This document shows, one piece after another, positions 9,130 through 17,866 of a DNA stretch of 64,000 bases. The position numbers and the translations under genes are program-made. How positions within the stretch are numbered: position 1 is the stretch's first letter; each line of letters starts with the position of its first letter. The notes under the pieces were generated by a model, which saw only the letters and a list, made by a program, of their open reading frames with translations, did no database searches and was not told the DNA's origin. The DNA is taken from assembly GCA_965277595.1 (NCBI GenBank), contig CBDIDH010000002.1:3906001-3970000 (forward strand), given 5' to 3'. The DNA is from CBDIDH01 sp965277595. Its GTDB lineage: Bacteria; Planctomycetota; Planctomycetia; Isosphaerales; Isosphaeraceae.

Positions 9130-10090
9130 GTCAGAGTGATTGCTCCGCGTCGGCGGTCCACGCGAACGGCTTGGGGCCTCATTTTGGGAGGACAGGTAAT
9201 CCAGGACCGCCTTCTCCCTGATCTCGTCGAAGAAACGCTTCACCTGGTTCAGCCACGACCCGCTGGTCGACGTGATGTGCTGGCGATGCTCCGGGTGCCG
9301 CTCGAACCAACGCTCTACCGAGGGCGCCTGGTGCGTCCCATTATTATTGTCCATGATAATGTGGATCTGGACCCCAGGCTTCCCGACGACCTGGGCGTCG
9401 ATCTCCTTGAGGAACTTGAGGAACTCCTGCCGCCGGTGCCGCCTGTCGCACCGGCCGATCACGTACCCGGTGGCCACCTTCAAGGCGGCGAAGAGCGACG
9501 TCGTCCCCCATTGCGGACGTCATCGAGGGTCCGACGCTCCGCCTGGCTGGGCGTCATCGGCAGCAGCGGTTGGGGGCGGTCCAGAGCCTGCGCCTGGCTC
9601 TTCTCATCGAGCGATAGCACGATGGCGTTCTCTGGCGGGCTCATGTAGAGCCCGACCACGTCGCGGACCTTCTCGACGAAGTCGGGGTCGGTCGAGAGCT
9701 TGAAGGTGTCACTCTGGTGGGGCTTCAGACCGAAGGCGTTGCAGGTCTGAACGATATCGCTTTGGGACAGCCCGACGGTCTGAGCCATGCCGCGGGTACT
9801 TCAAGGGGTGGCGGCCTTGGGCTTCTCTTCGAGGGTCTTGGTGAAGACCTCATCGACGCGGGCGTCGGGGATTTTGCGCGGGGCGCCGGGCCGGGGTTCG
9901 TCGTTCAACCCTTCGAGGCGGTCGTCCGAGAAGCGCTTCCGCCACCTGTCGACGGTCACGAGATTGACGCGGAGGCGATCGGCCACGGCCTTATTGTCCA
10001 GACCCTCGGCGCGGGAGGCGAGGCGCTAGGTGCTGATGGGCTGAGACGCCGAGGTCTGGAGCTTCCGCCGCTCGTCGTCGCTGAGAGTGA
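9130..10090 (-). pseudogene. IS630-family transposase, broken
   Basis: Read on the minus strand from about 10090, the sequence gives LSDDERRKLQTSASQ, a helix-turn-helix part (VADRLRVNLVTVDRWRKRF), the first DDE Asp in AIVLSLDEKSQAQALDR, the second in IHIIMDNNNGTHQAP, and the typical TSGSWLNQVKRFFDE end. The frame is broken by a TAG at 10026-10028, a TGA at 9801-9803 in place of the expected Trp before STRGMAQ, and a frameshift in the run of G residues near 9511-9515. The last residues after FFDEIREKAVL no longer fit the family, so the 3' end is also damaged. Terminal inverted repeats were not identified. Confidence 0.85.
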
Positions 10091-10634
10091 GCGGTGTTTC
10101 GGACGCATCCTTTGTTTGATGTATTTTGCATGATAAAAGGAGATAATGAATTCATCTGCGCGACGAGGTTCGTCGACGAATTCGTAATTCAGGACACTGG
10201 GCCGGTGAGCCCTTCACCCGTGGGGTGATCCAATTCCGGTTCCCCTCCTGAGATGCGGGCCTGGACCACCCCGCCGTCCTTCCACGGCTCGAAGGGTTGC
10301 TCGAGCCAGGAGAATTGCGAAATCCCGAAGACCGATGACCGAAAAAATTCCGCCTGTTTGATCCTTAGGGTTGTTGCGGCATAGCCGTAAGATCAGAGGG
10401 AAGAAGGACATAGGGCAAAATGAAAAATCTGCTCTTTGTCCATGACTCCTCTGATCTTACGTCAAAAACAGCCCCTAATACGCAAAAATCGTAGTGGTTA
10501 GTTGTCATTGGAAAGAGAGGCTTTACAATCCTCCTGGGCGCATCGGCCTTTACCGCCCGGCCTGGGGCGTGGATGATCTCGGGGGGCGGCGAACTCATCA
10601 CAGCGGGTTTTTGCAAGGCGTTTTGGCGGACCCC
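10091..10634. other. Intergenic stretch, no gene seen apart from a hairpin repeat
   Basis: About 540 bases lie between the IS630 remnant and the hen1 remnant. Frames in it have no family resemblance or convincing starts. It contains the inverted repeat described separately at 10386-10461. Confidence 0.5.
10386..10461. repeat. Inverted repeat with degenerate GGGCAAA-type heptads
   Basis: Perfect 14-base arms CGTAAGATCAGAGG (10386-10399) and CCTCTGATCTTACG (10448-10461) enclose a loop with AGGACATAGGGCAAAA and CTCTTTGTCC. The inner sequences resemble the GGGCAAA/GGACAAA heptads of the large hairpin at 52478-52599, so this may be an old copy of that class. Confidence 0.7.
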
Positions 10635-11452
10635 ATGTTGCTAACGATCACGACCACCCGCCGCCTCGCCCCCGACCTCGGCTACCTGCCGCGTCAGTAC
10701 AGCGGCCGGTCCAAGCGCGACGACCTGAGCTTCGGCACCGCGCACGCCTGCTACCCCGAGGCGACCGACGACCGGTGTACGGCCTGCCTGCTGCTCAACG
10801 TGGACCCGATGGGGGTCGTCCGGGGCAAGGTGGCGGCGGAGGGCCCGCACTCGCGGTTCGTCCACGACCCACCTTACGCCGCCTCGTCGTTCCTCAGCAA
10901 GGCGGTCTCGCGGGTCTACGGCTCTGCCCTGCAAGGGAGGTCCGTCTTCGAGCCGCGAGGGTACGCCGTCGAGGCCGTCCGTCACCCGCTCGACGACCGC
11001 TTCCCCGAGTCGGGCGAGACCGGCTCGGGCTGGACCGGCTCCCAGAGTGTCAAGCGGCCCGGATCAAACTGCTCCACGGGACGCTCACCTACCGGGACAA
11101 GGGGCTTGAGAAGTTCGACGCCGTCGAGGTTGTCGAGCACCCCGACCCGCCCAGGCTCGCGGCCTTCGAGCGGACCTTGTTCGAGTTCGACCGGCCCGAG
11201 GCGGTCGTGCTCACCACCCCGAACCGGGAGTACAAGATGACCTAGGAGATTGTCGGGGCCGACAAACTCCGTCACCCCGACCACCGGTTCGAGTGGACCC
11301 GGCAAGAATTCAAAGTCTGGACCGAAGGCGTTTGCGGACGGCATGGTTATTCGATCAGGTTCCCGCCGGTCGGGCTGGTGGATAAGGCTCACGACGGGTG
11401 GCCGACGCAGATGGGAGTCTTCAACCGTGAGGGATTTACCCCGAAGTCATGA
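10635..11452 (+). pseudogene. hen1: 3' terminal RNA ribose 2'-O-methyltransferase Hen1, degraded
   Basis: The ATG at 10635 opens MLLTITTTRRLAPDLGYL, then LSFGTAHACYPEATDDRCTA and YAASSFLSKAVSRVYGSAL, which is the N-terminal domain of bacterial Hen1. An in-frame deletion joins SALQGRS directly to VFEPRGYAVEAVRHPLDDRF. A frameshift near 11045 and loss of the middle methyltransferase core (no SAM-binding Gly-rich loop) follow. The C-terminal metal-binding signature survives as VEVVEHPDPPRLAAFER and VVLTTPNREYKM, then a TAG interrupts before LRHPDHRFEWTRQEF. Hen1 normally methylates RNA 3' ends during repair with the kinase-phosphatase-ligase Pnkp; no pnkp is present here. Confidence 0.85.
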
Positions 11453-12263
11453 TCGCTCCGGTCCAAAAGATAACACTCGATCCGTAAGCGAATTGATCTC
11501 GGTCATCCTGAGCGGTTCAGACGAGGATCGCTATTGGGATGTCGTCGGCGCTTTGCAGAGGCGGGGAAGTCACGAGGTCCTGGACCGGGCCGTCCGTCTC
11601 TGCCAGAGCGTCTGCGCGGTCGAACGCAGTGCGGGGGCGGACATCCTCGGGCAACTCGGAGTTCCCGATCGGACCTTCCCGGAGCCGTGCCTCCGCACCC
11701 TCCTGAGCGCGTTGGAGGGCGAGGAAAATCAGGATGTCATCCGGGCGATCCTGGTCGCCCTGAGTCACCTCGGAAAGCCCGAGGCCATCGTCCCGGCGTC
11801 TCGCTTCCGTCGCCACGCCGACCCCGAGGTTCGCCACGCCGTCGTCCTCGCCTTGACGGGATACGAGGATGCTCGGGCCATCGGCCTCCTCATCGAACTG
11901 ACGAGAGACCCTGATGCCCAGGTCCGGGATTGGGCGACCTTTGCCCTGGGGTCTCAGGTGGAGGTGGATACACCCGAGCTTCGCGGGGCTCTCGTCGAAC
12001 GTCTCTCCGACGAAGACGACGACACTCGGGCGGAAGCGTTCATCGGTTTGGCCCAGCGGGGGGACTGCCGGGTCATTCCGATCCTCTCCAAGGAACTCGC
12101 CTCCGGCTCGGTCGGGAGGCTCGCCGTCGAGGCCGCCGGTCTGCTCGGCGACCCGCCACTATACGCCGGACTGATCGCCCTGAAAGATTGGTGGGACCTT
12201 GATGATGCCTTGCTCGGGGAAGCGATCCGGGCGTGCTCACCCCGCCCAGAACCGACGACCTGA
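11427..12263 (+). CDS. HEAT-repeat protein
   Basis: An apparently intact 278-residue protein built of helical HEAT/PBS-type repeats, for example LLSALEGEENQDVIRAILVAL, ASRFRRHADPEVRHAVVLAL and IELTRDPDAQVRDWATFALG. Such proteins act as scaffolds or in protein-protein contact; no catalytic motif is seen. I chose the GTG at 11427 (MRDLPRSHDR) because upstream sequence in this frame is an out-of-phase reading of the hen1 remnant. It overlaps the hen1 end by 26 bases, so it may have been translationally coupled. It is the only open gene in a stretch of pseudogenes. Confidence 0.65.
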   Translation: MRDLPRSHDRSGPKDNTRSVSELISVILSGSDEDRYWDVVGALQRRGSHEVLDRAVRLCQSVCAVERSAGADILGQLGVPDRTFPEPCLRTLLSALEGEENQDVIRAILVALSHLGKPEAIVPASRFRRHADPEVRHAVVLALTGYEDARAIGLLIELTRDPDAQVRDWATFALGSQVEVDTPELRGALVERLSDEDDDTRAEAFIGLAQRGDCRVIPILSKELASGSVGRLAVEAAGLLGDPPLYAGLIALKDWWDLDDALLGEAIRACSPRPEPTT

Positions 12264-12313
12264 CCTGGCTTCGGTCGTGACTCGAACTGGAAAGGCGGGA
12301 GGATGGATCATCA

Positions 12314-13059
12314 ATGGCTGGTGACGGACGGCTACGGCTGGAAGAGGTGGAACGGCGGGTTTGCGGGATCGCCTCCGAGCAGTTGGGCATCCGCCGGGAC
12401 CGGATCTCGCCGGGCGCATGAATCGTCGAAGACGTGCGGTGCGACAGCCTCGATCTGGTCGAGCTTTTCATGGAGGTCGAGGAGGCGTTCGGCGTCACCC
12501 GTCCCGACAAATCGCCGAACCCCGTCTTCAAGGCGGTATTCACCCGAAAAGGCTTCCGACTCGCCCGGGGCCGGTGCCCCAGTACCGCGGACGGAGCGAC
12601 GGCATGAGGTGCCGGCTGCTCCCCTCGGCGTCCGTGAAGATCGGCTCCGTCTCGTCCGACGCCCCCGCCGACGAGCGGCCCCGGCACCTGGTCGAGATTG
12701 ATGCCTTCCTGATCGACGCCGAGCCGGTTTCCACCACGGCCTTCCGCCGGTTTTTCAACTCGGTCGGCGATGTCGCCCCCGAGATACTCGCCGACTGGTT
12801 CGTGCTCGACCCGGAGGATGACCGCGACGAGCACATGCTCACGGAGCAAGTTCGCTCGCGGTGGCGACCTGTGCTGAGTACGGAGCGGTGGCCAATGACC
12901 CTCGTGTCGTGGTACGGGGCGAACGCCTACTCGCTCTGGGCCAACGGCCGGAACTGGGGGAACCATCGGGGCGAGGAGGGCGACGAGCCCGAGAGCCTGC
13001 TGCCGACCGAGGCTCAGTGGGAGTACGCCCACGGCAACGCCGGACGGACGGGGTTTTAG
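12314..13059 (+). pseudogene. Acyl carrier protein-formylglycine-generating-enzyme-like fusion, broken
   Basis: The ATG at 12314 begins MAGDGRLRLEEVERRVCGIA, an acyl carrier protein-like helix, but a TGA at 12419-12421 interrupts before VEDVRCDSLDLVELFMEVEE. The Ser of CDSLDLVE is the expected phosphopantetheine site. After a frame change or deletion near 12590 the sequence continues as a FGE-sulfatase/SUMF1 domain (SVKIGSVSSDAPADERPRH, MTLVSWYGANAYSLWANGR, LLPTEAQWEYAHG), then stops at 13059 well before that domain's C-terminal core. Whether the parent was one fused protein or two adjacent genes is an inference from their spacing. Confidence 0.65.
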
Positions 13060-13083
13060 ATTCATCAAGAATGAGGATTCCTA

Positions 13084-14102
13084 ATGATGCGGTACCGACT
13101 GCTCGGCAAGTCCGGCCCGCGGGTCTCGGAGCTTTGCCTGGGGACGATGACCTTCGGCGAGGACTGGGGCTGGGGGTCGTCGAGGGACGAGAGCCGGTAG
13201 GTCCTGGACGCCTTCCTTGAGGCCGGCGGCAACTTCATCGACACGGCCAACGTCTACACCAACGGCACCAGCGAGACGCTCCTGGGCGAGTTCCTCAAGG
13301 GCGACCGGGACCGGGCCGTGGTGGCGACCAAGTACACCAACGCCATGCCCGGCACCGACCCCAACGCCGGGGGCAACCAGCGCAAGAACATGATCCGATC
13401 GGTCGAGGCCAGCCTCAAGCGGCTCCAGACCGACTACATCGACCTCTACTGGCTCCACATCTGGGACAAGATCACGCCGGTCGACGAGGTGATGCGTGCG
13501 TTCGACGACCTCGTGCTTCAAGGCAAGATCCTCCACGCCGGGGTGTCGGATATGGCCGCCTGGGCGATCGCCAGGGCGAACACGCTTGCCGAGTTCCGGG
13601 GATGGAGGCCGTTCGTGGGCTTGCAGATCGAGTACAGACTCATCGAGCGCACGGGCGAGCGGGAACTCCTGCCGATGGCCGAGGCTCTGGGCCTGGGCGT
13701 GACGGCTTGGCCGCCGCTGGCCGGGGGCGTGCTCACGGGCAAGTATGCCGAGGGCAAGGCCGAGACCGACGCCCGGATGAATAGCGAGATGATGAAAGGC
13801 GACAACCGGGCCGATGGGCGTGCCAGGGCCGTGATCGCCGAGGTCCAGAAGGTCGCCCGAGAGGTCGGCTGTTCGCCGGCCCAGATCGCCCTGGCCTGGC
13901 TGCGTCACCGGCCGATCCCCGTCATCCCGATCGTCGGAGCCAGGCGGCTAGAGCAGTTCAGGGACAACCTGGCCTGCCCCTGGACCTGAAGCTCGACGAT
14001 TCGCAAGTCCTACGTCTCGAGGCGGCAAGCCAGATCGAGTTGGGCTTCCCGCGCGACTTCTACGCCAGGGATCTGGTCAAGGGCCTGGTCTACGGGGGAT
14101 GA
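13084..14102 (+). pseudogene. Aldo/keto reductase, broken by a stop and a frameshift
   Basis: The ATG at 13084 gives RYRLLGKSGPRVSELCLGTM, the standard start of aldo/keto reductases. A TAG at 13198-13200 (codon 39) interrupts just before VLDAFLEAGGNFIDTANVY, which holds the catalytic Asp and Tyr. The rest is well kept: VVATKYTNAMPGTDPN with the catalytic Lys, DYIDLYWLHIWD with the His, and VIPIVGARRLEQFRDNLAC. A second lesion, a frameshift near 13978, moves the final residues (LDLKLDDSQVLRLEAA to LVKGLVYGG) to another frame ending at 14102. The enzyme would reduce aldehydes or ketones with NADPH if intact. Confidence 0.85.
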
Positions 14103-14174
14103 GAGACCAGATCGACGTGTGATCAAGGTCGGATCTTCCGCGACCTCGACACCATAATTCTGGAGGATCGATCG

Positions 14175-14633
14175 ATGGGAACGACGACGCATGAGAAGAA
14201 AGTCGCCCTTGTCACGGGGGCGAACAAGGGGATCGGCTTGTTGATCAGACGCCAGCTCGGCGGTCACGGGTTCACGGTCGTCCTGGCCGCCCGTGACGAG
14301 GCCAGGGACGCCACCGCGGCCGCCCGACTCCGGAGCGTGAGCCTGGTCGCCCACGGTGTCGTGCTAGACGTGACCGGCCCGGCCACCACTGGGGCCGCCG
14401 GGTGGATTGACGGGCAACTCGTGCGGCTCGACGTGTTGGTCAACAGCGCCGGGATGTTTCCTGAATCACTCTCAGCCGGGATGCCCTCGGACCTCACCTT
14501 GAAGATGCTCAGGCAAACCTAAGAGACCAAGGTCTTTGACGTCTTCACCGTCACCCGATCCATGCTGCCCCTGCTGAGAAGGTCGGTCCGGACCCGGATC
14601 ATCAACCCGTCCTCGACGCTCGGCCAGGGATGA
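14175..14633 (+). pseudogene. Short-chain dehydrogenase/reductase, truncated
   Basis: The ATG at 14175 starts a Rossmann domain with the classical SDR cofactor motif VALVTGANKGIGLLI, then VVLAARDEARDA and the NAG-type strand LDVLVNSAGMF. A TAA at 14520-14522 interrupts LRQT before ETKVFDVFTVTRSMLPLL. The frame ends at INPSSTLGQG, before the YxxxK catalytic motif, exactly where composite repeat copy B begins. The loss of the C-terminal half and the repeat position suggest that the repeat insertion or an associated deletion removed it. Confidence 0.85.
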
Positions 14634-14639
14634 TTCATC

Positions 14640-14768
14640 CTCGGGAATAACCAAGGGACCAAGGACCTGTAACCAATGACCGAGGAAAAATCGAAAACAG
14701 GAAAGACGGGCAAGAGCCTTGCCGACATTTTCGGTTATCGGTCATGAATTGAGGAGGAAACAGCCCTG
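14640..14768 (+). repeat. Composite heptad hairpin repeat, copy B
   Basis: Second copy of the element at 3440-3575. The shared ends (CTCGGGAATAACC and GGAAACAGCCCTG), the GAAAAATCGAAAACAGGAAA core and the central GGGCAAGAGCCTTGCC hairpin are nearly identical. The heptad arms differ by small insertions and deletions, and the right arm is shorter (one TATCGGTCAT unit). It begins seven bases after the stop that ends the truncated SDR. Confidence 0.85.
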
Positions 14769-15156
14769 GACGCTCGGCCATGAGGACCGACGCCGCCCCT
14801 CCGCGCCGTTTAAGCAGGGCGCGGCCATCGCCGTGAGGCTGGCGAGCAGGGATGACCCGCCGGCAGGTCAATACCTCGACGATGCTGACGAGATCCGCTG
14901 GTAGCACGTCGGCGTCCGGGGGTTGCTTCACGATGCGAGGAAAATCAGGCGTTGATCGACGAGGTAGTCGGGCCTTTCCTCGGTAACCCAACGACAGCAG
15001 TCAGGGTTGACGCCGCCCCGCGCGTCCTCGGCCACGGCACAACTTGACAACTTTTGAGCATCGAATCTTGGAATTGACTGATACCGCCGCAGTTTGGTAG
15101 CTTGCGTTACCTTGATGTCAAACTTGAGGCGAATTGAATTAAGTCGTCCTGCCTCT
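14769..15156. other. Intergenic stretch before the tRNA, no gene seen
   Basis: No frame has family resemblance. The last 110 bases before the tRNA carry possible promoter elements. Confidence 0.5.
15074..15103 (+). promoter_or_regulatory. Possible promoter of the tRNA-Ser gene
   Basis: TTGACT (15074-15079), an 18-base spacer and TAGCTT (15098-15103) resemble sigma-70 -35 and -10 boxes about 55 bases before the tRNA. The -10 match is poor. Confidence 0.3.
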
Positions 15157-15245
15157 GGAGAGGTGGCTGAGTGGTCGAAAGCGGCGGTTTGCTAAACCGT
15201 TATGGGGGTCAAAGCCCATCGGGGGTTCGAATCCCCCCCTCTCCG
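15157..15245 (+). tRNA. tRNA-Ser (anticodon GCT)
   Basis: The acceptor stem pairs GGAGAGG with CCTCTCC, followed by discriminator G. The D arm contains GCTGAGTGGTCGAAAGC, the anticodon stem-loop is GCGGT-TTGCTAA-ACCGT with anticodon GCT, a long variable arm (class II) follows, and the T arm is GGGGG-TTCGAAT-CCCCC. The 3' CCA is not encoded. Class II tRNA genes are frequent integration sites, and an accessory region with an integrase-like remnant starts directly downstream. Confidence 0.96.
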
Positions 15246-15276
15246 TTCTAGAGCCGACAGGAACCGCCACTAGCCG

Positions 15277-15305
15277 CACAACCCCCGCTCTTGACGGGGG
15301 TTGTG
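15277..15305 (+). terminator. Hairpin terminator after tRNA-Ser
   Basis: Perfect 11-base arms CACAACCCCCG and CGGGGGTTGTG enclose the loop CTCTTGA, followed by TCATTTCC. Strong stem, short T-rich tail, 32 bases after the tRNA. Confidence 0.65.
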
Positions 15306-15349
15306 TCATTTCCTCCGATACCCTTCTAATCCGACCGTTCCGCCAGCAG

Positions 15350-15511
15350 CCGACGGCGTCCGTCCCGTCCCGTCCCCAGACTGCTACCCAAAACGCTACC
15401 CGCGCGCTACCCTCCGATCTGGCCGCCGTGGTCGATGCCTGGCCTGATCTGCCCGAGGCGATCCGCGACGGAATCATCGCGATGGTCAAGGCCGCCTCGG
15501 GACGGCTTTGA
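15350..15511 (+). pseudogene. Integrase C-terminal-like remnant
   Basis: The frame ending at the TGA 15509-15511 reads ALPSDLAAVVDAWPDLPEAI then RDGIIAMVKAASGRL. This resembles the tail that follows the catalytic domain in planctomycete tyrosine recombinases, but that is recollection rather than a search. No catalytic Arg/His/Tyr motif is present, so only a tail is left. Its place next to a tRNA gene supports the reading. Confidence 0.4.
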
Positions 15512-15566
15512 GGTATCATGTATGGAAGGATTTTTTTCCGGATAAACCGGATAGGAACCGGAAACG

Positions 15567-15941
15567 ATGAACACAAATCCGAGCCCATCGACCCGGTTCC
15601 AAACCGGCAACCGGGCCAACCCGAACGGGAGGCCGAAGGGCCGTACCCTCTCGGAAGAGATCCGCTTGGCGTTGGAGAAGAACGTCCTTTGCGGGAAGCC
15701 CTTGCCGGAAGGAATGACCGCGGTCGAAGCACTGGCCGAGGCGATCCTCTTTCACGCAATCCAGGGTTCGGCCACGTTCGCGAGCATCGCGCTTGACCGC
15801 ACCGGGGGTAAGGTGCCGGTTGCGCAGCCTGAGTCAGCCAGCATGAAGAACGTCCACCAAATCATGATGGCCCGCCGAGCCGCCTACCACGACCCGGACG
15901 ACGATGCGGACAGATCTGCGCTCGATCCGCTTAATTCTTGA
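15567..15941 (+). CDS. DUF5681 domain protein
   Basis: A 124-residue protein with the FQTGNRANPNGRPKGRTL motif typical of DUF5681, often found near phage terminase or mobile-element genes. A helical middle follows (LSEEIRLALEKNVLCGKPL) and an acidic tail (DPDDDADRSAL). The ATG is preceded by AGGAACCGG. It supports a phage-like or integrative-element origin for this part of the island. Its function is unknown. Confidence 0.75.
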   Translation: MNTNPSPSTRFQTGNRANPNGRPKGRTLSEEIRLALEKNVLCGKPLPEGMTAVEALAEAILFHAIQGSATFASIALDRTGGKVPVAQPESASMKNVHQIMMARRAAYHDPDDDADRSALDPLNS

Positions 15942-16411
15942 TCGAACGGACAGCGAGGCTCGCCAGCCAATCGAGGTTGTGAACGATGAGCCCGGAATAG
16001 GCCATATGCGACCGGCGACCCGGACCCGAAACACAACAGTGGGTCCGCCACGAATTGAGACCGTGCCTGACCTTGGCGCAACAGAGGGTGATCGACCAGG
16101 CTCGGTTTGTGGTGATTTTGTCGTAAGCCTCGACTTGAGACCTGCCAGGAACCGCCGCCCATCGGTTTCACCCCGCGCTCTGGCAACGGAAAATCGACGA
16201 GGCATACGGCTCAAAGCCCACCCGCGCACGCGAAAGGCTGGGCAAGAATGGCGGCAAGGATGGATTGGTCGCTTGCCCCGCGAGGGATTCGCGATTAACT
16301 TCGTTGCGCAACGATATCGAGGTTCTGAAGACCCAAAGGCTGCCGACCGGCACCCGGGCCGGGCGATTTGGATAAGTGCCAGGGTCGGCGCGTAAAGGAA
16401 GATCGCCGTTC
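15942..16411. other. Gap before hsdM, no certain gene
   Basis: One frame is open from 15904 to 16395 but runs through the end of the DUF5681 gene and has no family resemblance. Other frames contain short pieces such as WVRHELRPCLTLAQQRV interrupted by stops, perhaps gene remains. The promoter and ribosome binding site of hsdM (AAAGGAAG before the ATG at 16412) lie at the right end. Confidence 0.4.
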
Positions 16412-17866
16412 ATGTTCGAGCAAGCCTTCAGGAACATTGATGACGTTCTCAGGAAAGAGGCCGGTTGCACGACCGAACTGGACTACACGGAACAAACGTC
16501 CTGGATTCTCTTCCTGAAGTATCTCGACGGTTTGGAACAGGACAGGGCGGACGAGGCTGCGCTGGTTGGGAAAAAATACACGTTCATCCTCGACGAACCT
16601 TACCGGTGGAACGTCTGGGCCGCTCCACGCTCGCCGCTCGGAATGGTTGACCATAACAAGGCGCTCATGGGGGACGACCTCAGTGATTTTGTGACCAAGC
16701 ACCTCTTTCCCTACTTGCAAAACTTCATCCCAAAGACCGACGGTAAAGATACGATCGAAACCAAGATCGGCGCTATTTTCGGCGGGATCAAGAACAAGGT
16801 CTTGAGCGGCTACAACCTCCGCGAGATCATCGAACACATCGACGAGCTTCGGTTCCGTTCGCAGACGGAGAAGCATGAACTGTCGCACCTGTACGAAGCG
16901 AAGATCAGGAACATGGGCAACGCCGGGCGGAACGGCGGTGAGTATTACACGCCGCGCCCGCTCATCCGCGCGATGATCCGGGTCGTCGATCCAAAGATCG
17001 GCGAACGCATCTACGACGGCGCCTGCGGTTCGGCCGGCTTTCTGTGTGAGGCGTTTGACTTTCTCAAGGCGAAACCGGGCCTGACCACCAAAGACCTCAA
17101 GACGCTTCAGGAGCGGACGTTCTACGGCAAGGAAAAGAAGTCGCTGGCGTATGTCATTGCGATCATGAACATGATCCTGCACGGGATCGAGGCGCCGAAC
17201 ATCGTTCACACCAACACGCTCACTGAAAACCTCGCCGACATGCAGGACAAGGACCGCTTTGACGTGGTCCTGGCCAATCCCCCTTTCGGCGGCAAGGAAC
17301 GCGCGGAGGTTCAACAGAATTTTTCGATCCGCACGGGCGAGACGGCGTTTTTGTTCCTCCAGCACTTCATCAAGATCCTCAAGTTTGGTGGGCGTGGCGG
17401 GGTGGTCATCAAGAATACGTTTCTCTCGAACACCGATAACGCCTCGGTGAGCCTCCGCAAGCTGTTGCTGGAGAGTTGCAACCTGCACACGGTTCTCGAC
17501 TGCCCCGGCGGGACGTTTCAGGGGGCGGGCGTGAAGACGGTTGTCCTGTTCTTCGAGAAGGGATCGCCGACCCGGTCGACCTGGTATTACCAGCTTGATC
17601 CCGGCCGCAACCTCGGCAAGACCAACCCGCTGAACGACAACGACCTCGCCGAATTCGTCACTCTGCAAAAGACGTTCGCCGACTCGCCCAAAAGTTGGAG
17701 CGTAAATGCCGATAGCCTTGACCGGACAACCTTCGACCTCTCCGCGAAGAACCCGAACGGCGGCGAGGACGTGACGCATCGGAGTCCACTGGAGATCATG
17801 GACGAGATTGCGGCGCTGGATGCGGAGAGTGCGGAAGTGCTGGCGACGATTCGGGGGCTGCTATGA
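16412..17866 (+). CDS. hsdM: Type I restriction-modification system DNA methyltransferase subunit
   Basis: A 484-residue N6-adenine methyltransferase subunit. Residues 1-130 form the helical HsdM N-terminal domain (MFEQAFRNIDDVLRKEAGC). The catalytic domain starts at GGEYYTPRPLIRAM (about 174). The SAM-binding loop is DGACGSAGFLCEAF (about 201) and the catalytic NPPF box is at about 288 (VVLANPPFGGKE). It methylates adenine at the host recognition site and, with HsdS and HsdR, forms the restriction complex. The start is the ATG with AAAGGAAG upstream. The stop overlaps the hsdS start as ATGA. Confidence 0.95.
   Translation: MFEQAFRNIDDVLRKEAGCTTELDYTEQTSWILFLKYLDGLEQDRADEAALVGKKYTFILDEPYRWNVWAAPRSPLGMVDHNKALMGDDLSDFVTKHLFPYLQNFIPKTDGKDTIETKIGAIFGGIKNKVLSGYNLREIIEHIDELRFRSQTEKHELSHLYEAKIRNMGNAGRNGGEYYTPRPLIRAMIRVVDPKIGERIYDGACGSAGFLCEAFDFLKAKPGLTTKDLKTLQERTFYGKEKKSLAYVIAIMNMILHGIEAPNIVHTNTLTENLADMQDKDRFDVVLANPPFGGKERAEVQQNFSIRTGETAFLFLQHFIKILKFGGRGGVVIKNTFLSNTDNASVSLRKLLLESCNLHTVLDCPGGTFQGAGVKTVVLFFEKGSPTRSTWYYQLDPGRNLGKTNPLNDNDLAEFVTLQKTFADSPKSWSVNADSLDRTTFDLSAKNPNGGEDVTHRSPLEIMDEIAALDAESAEVLATIRGLL

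Noticed and set aside
9511..9515. Programmed frameshift in the IS630 transposase
   Set aside because: A G-run slippage is possible, but two in-frame stops and a damaged 3' end show simple decay.
1980..13200. A reassigned genetic code reading TAG or TGA as sense
   Set aside because: Intact genes such as hsdM, the kinases and type VI genes use TGA and TAG as normal stops, and the affected genes also carry frameshifts and deletions.
15904..16395. A 163-codon gene upstream of hsdM
   Set aside because: It starts inside the DUF5681 gene, is Arg/Pro-rich and shows no conserved pattern; likely a shadow frame.
16295..17779. A 494-codon minus-strand frame across hsdM
   Set aside because: The plus-strand hsdM has all catalytic motifs; the reverse frame has none.
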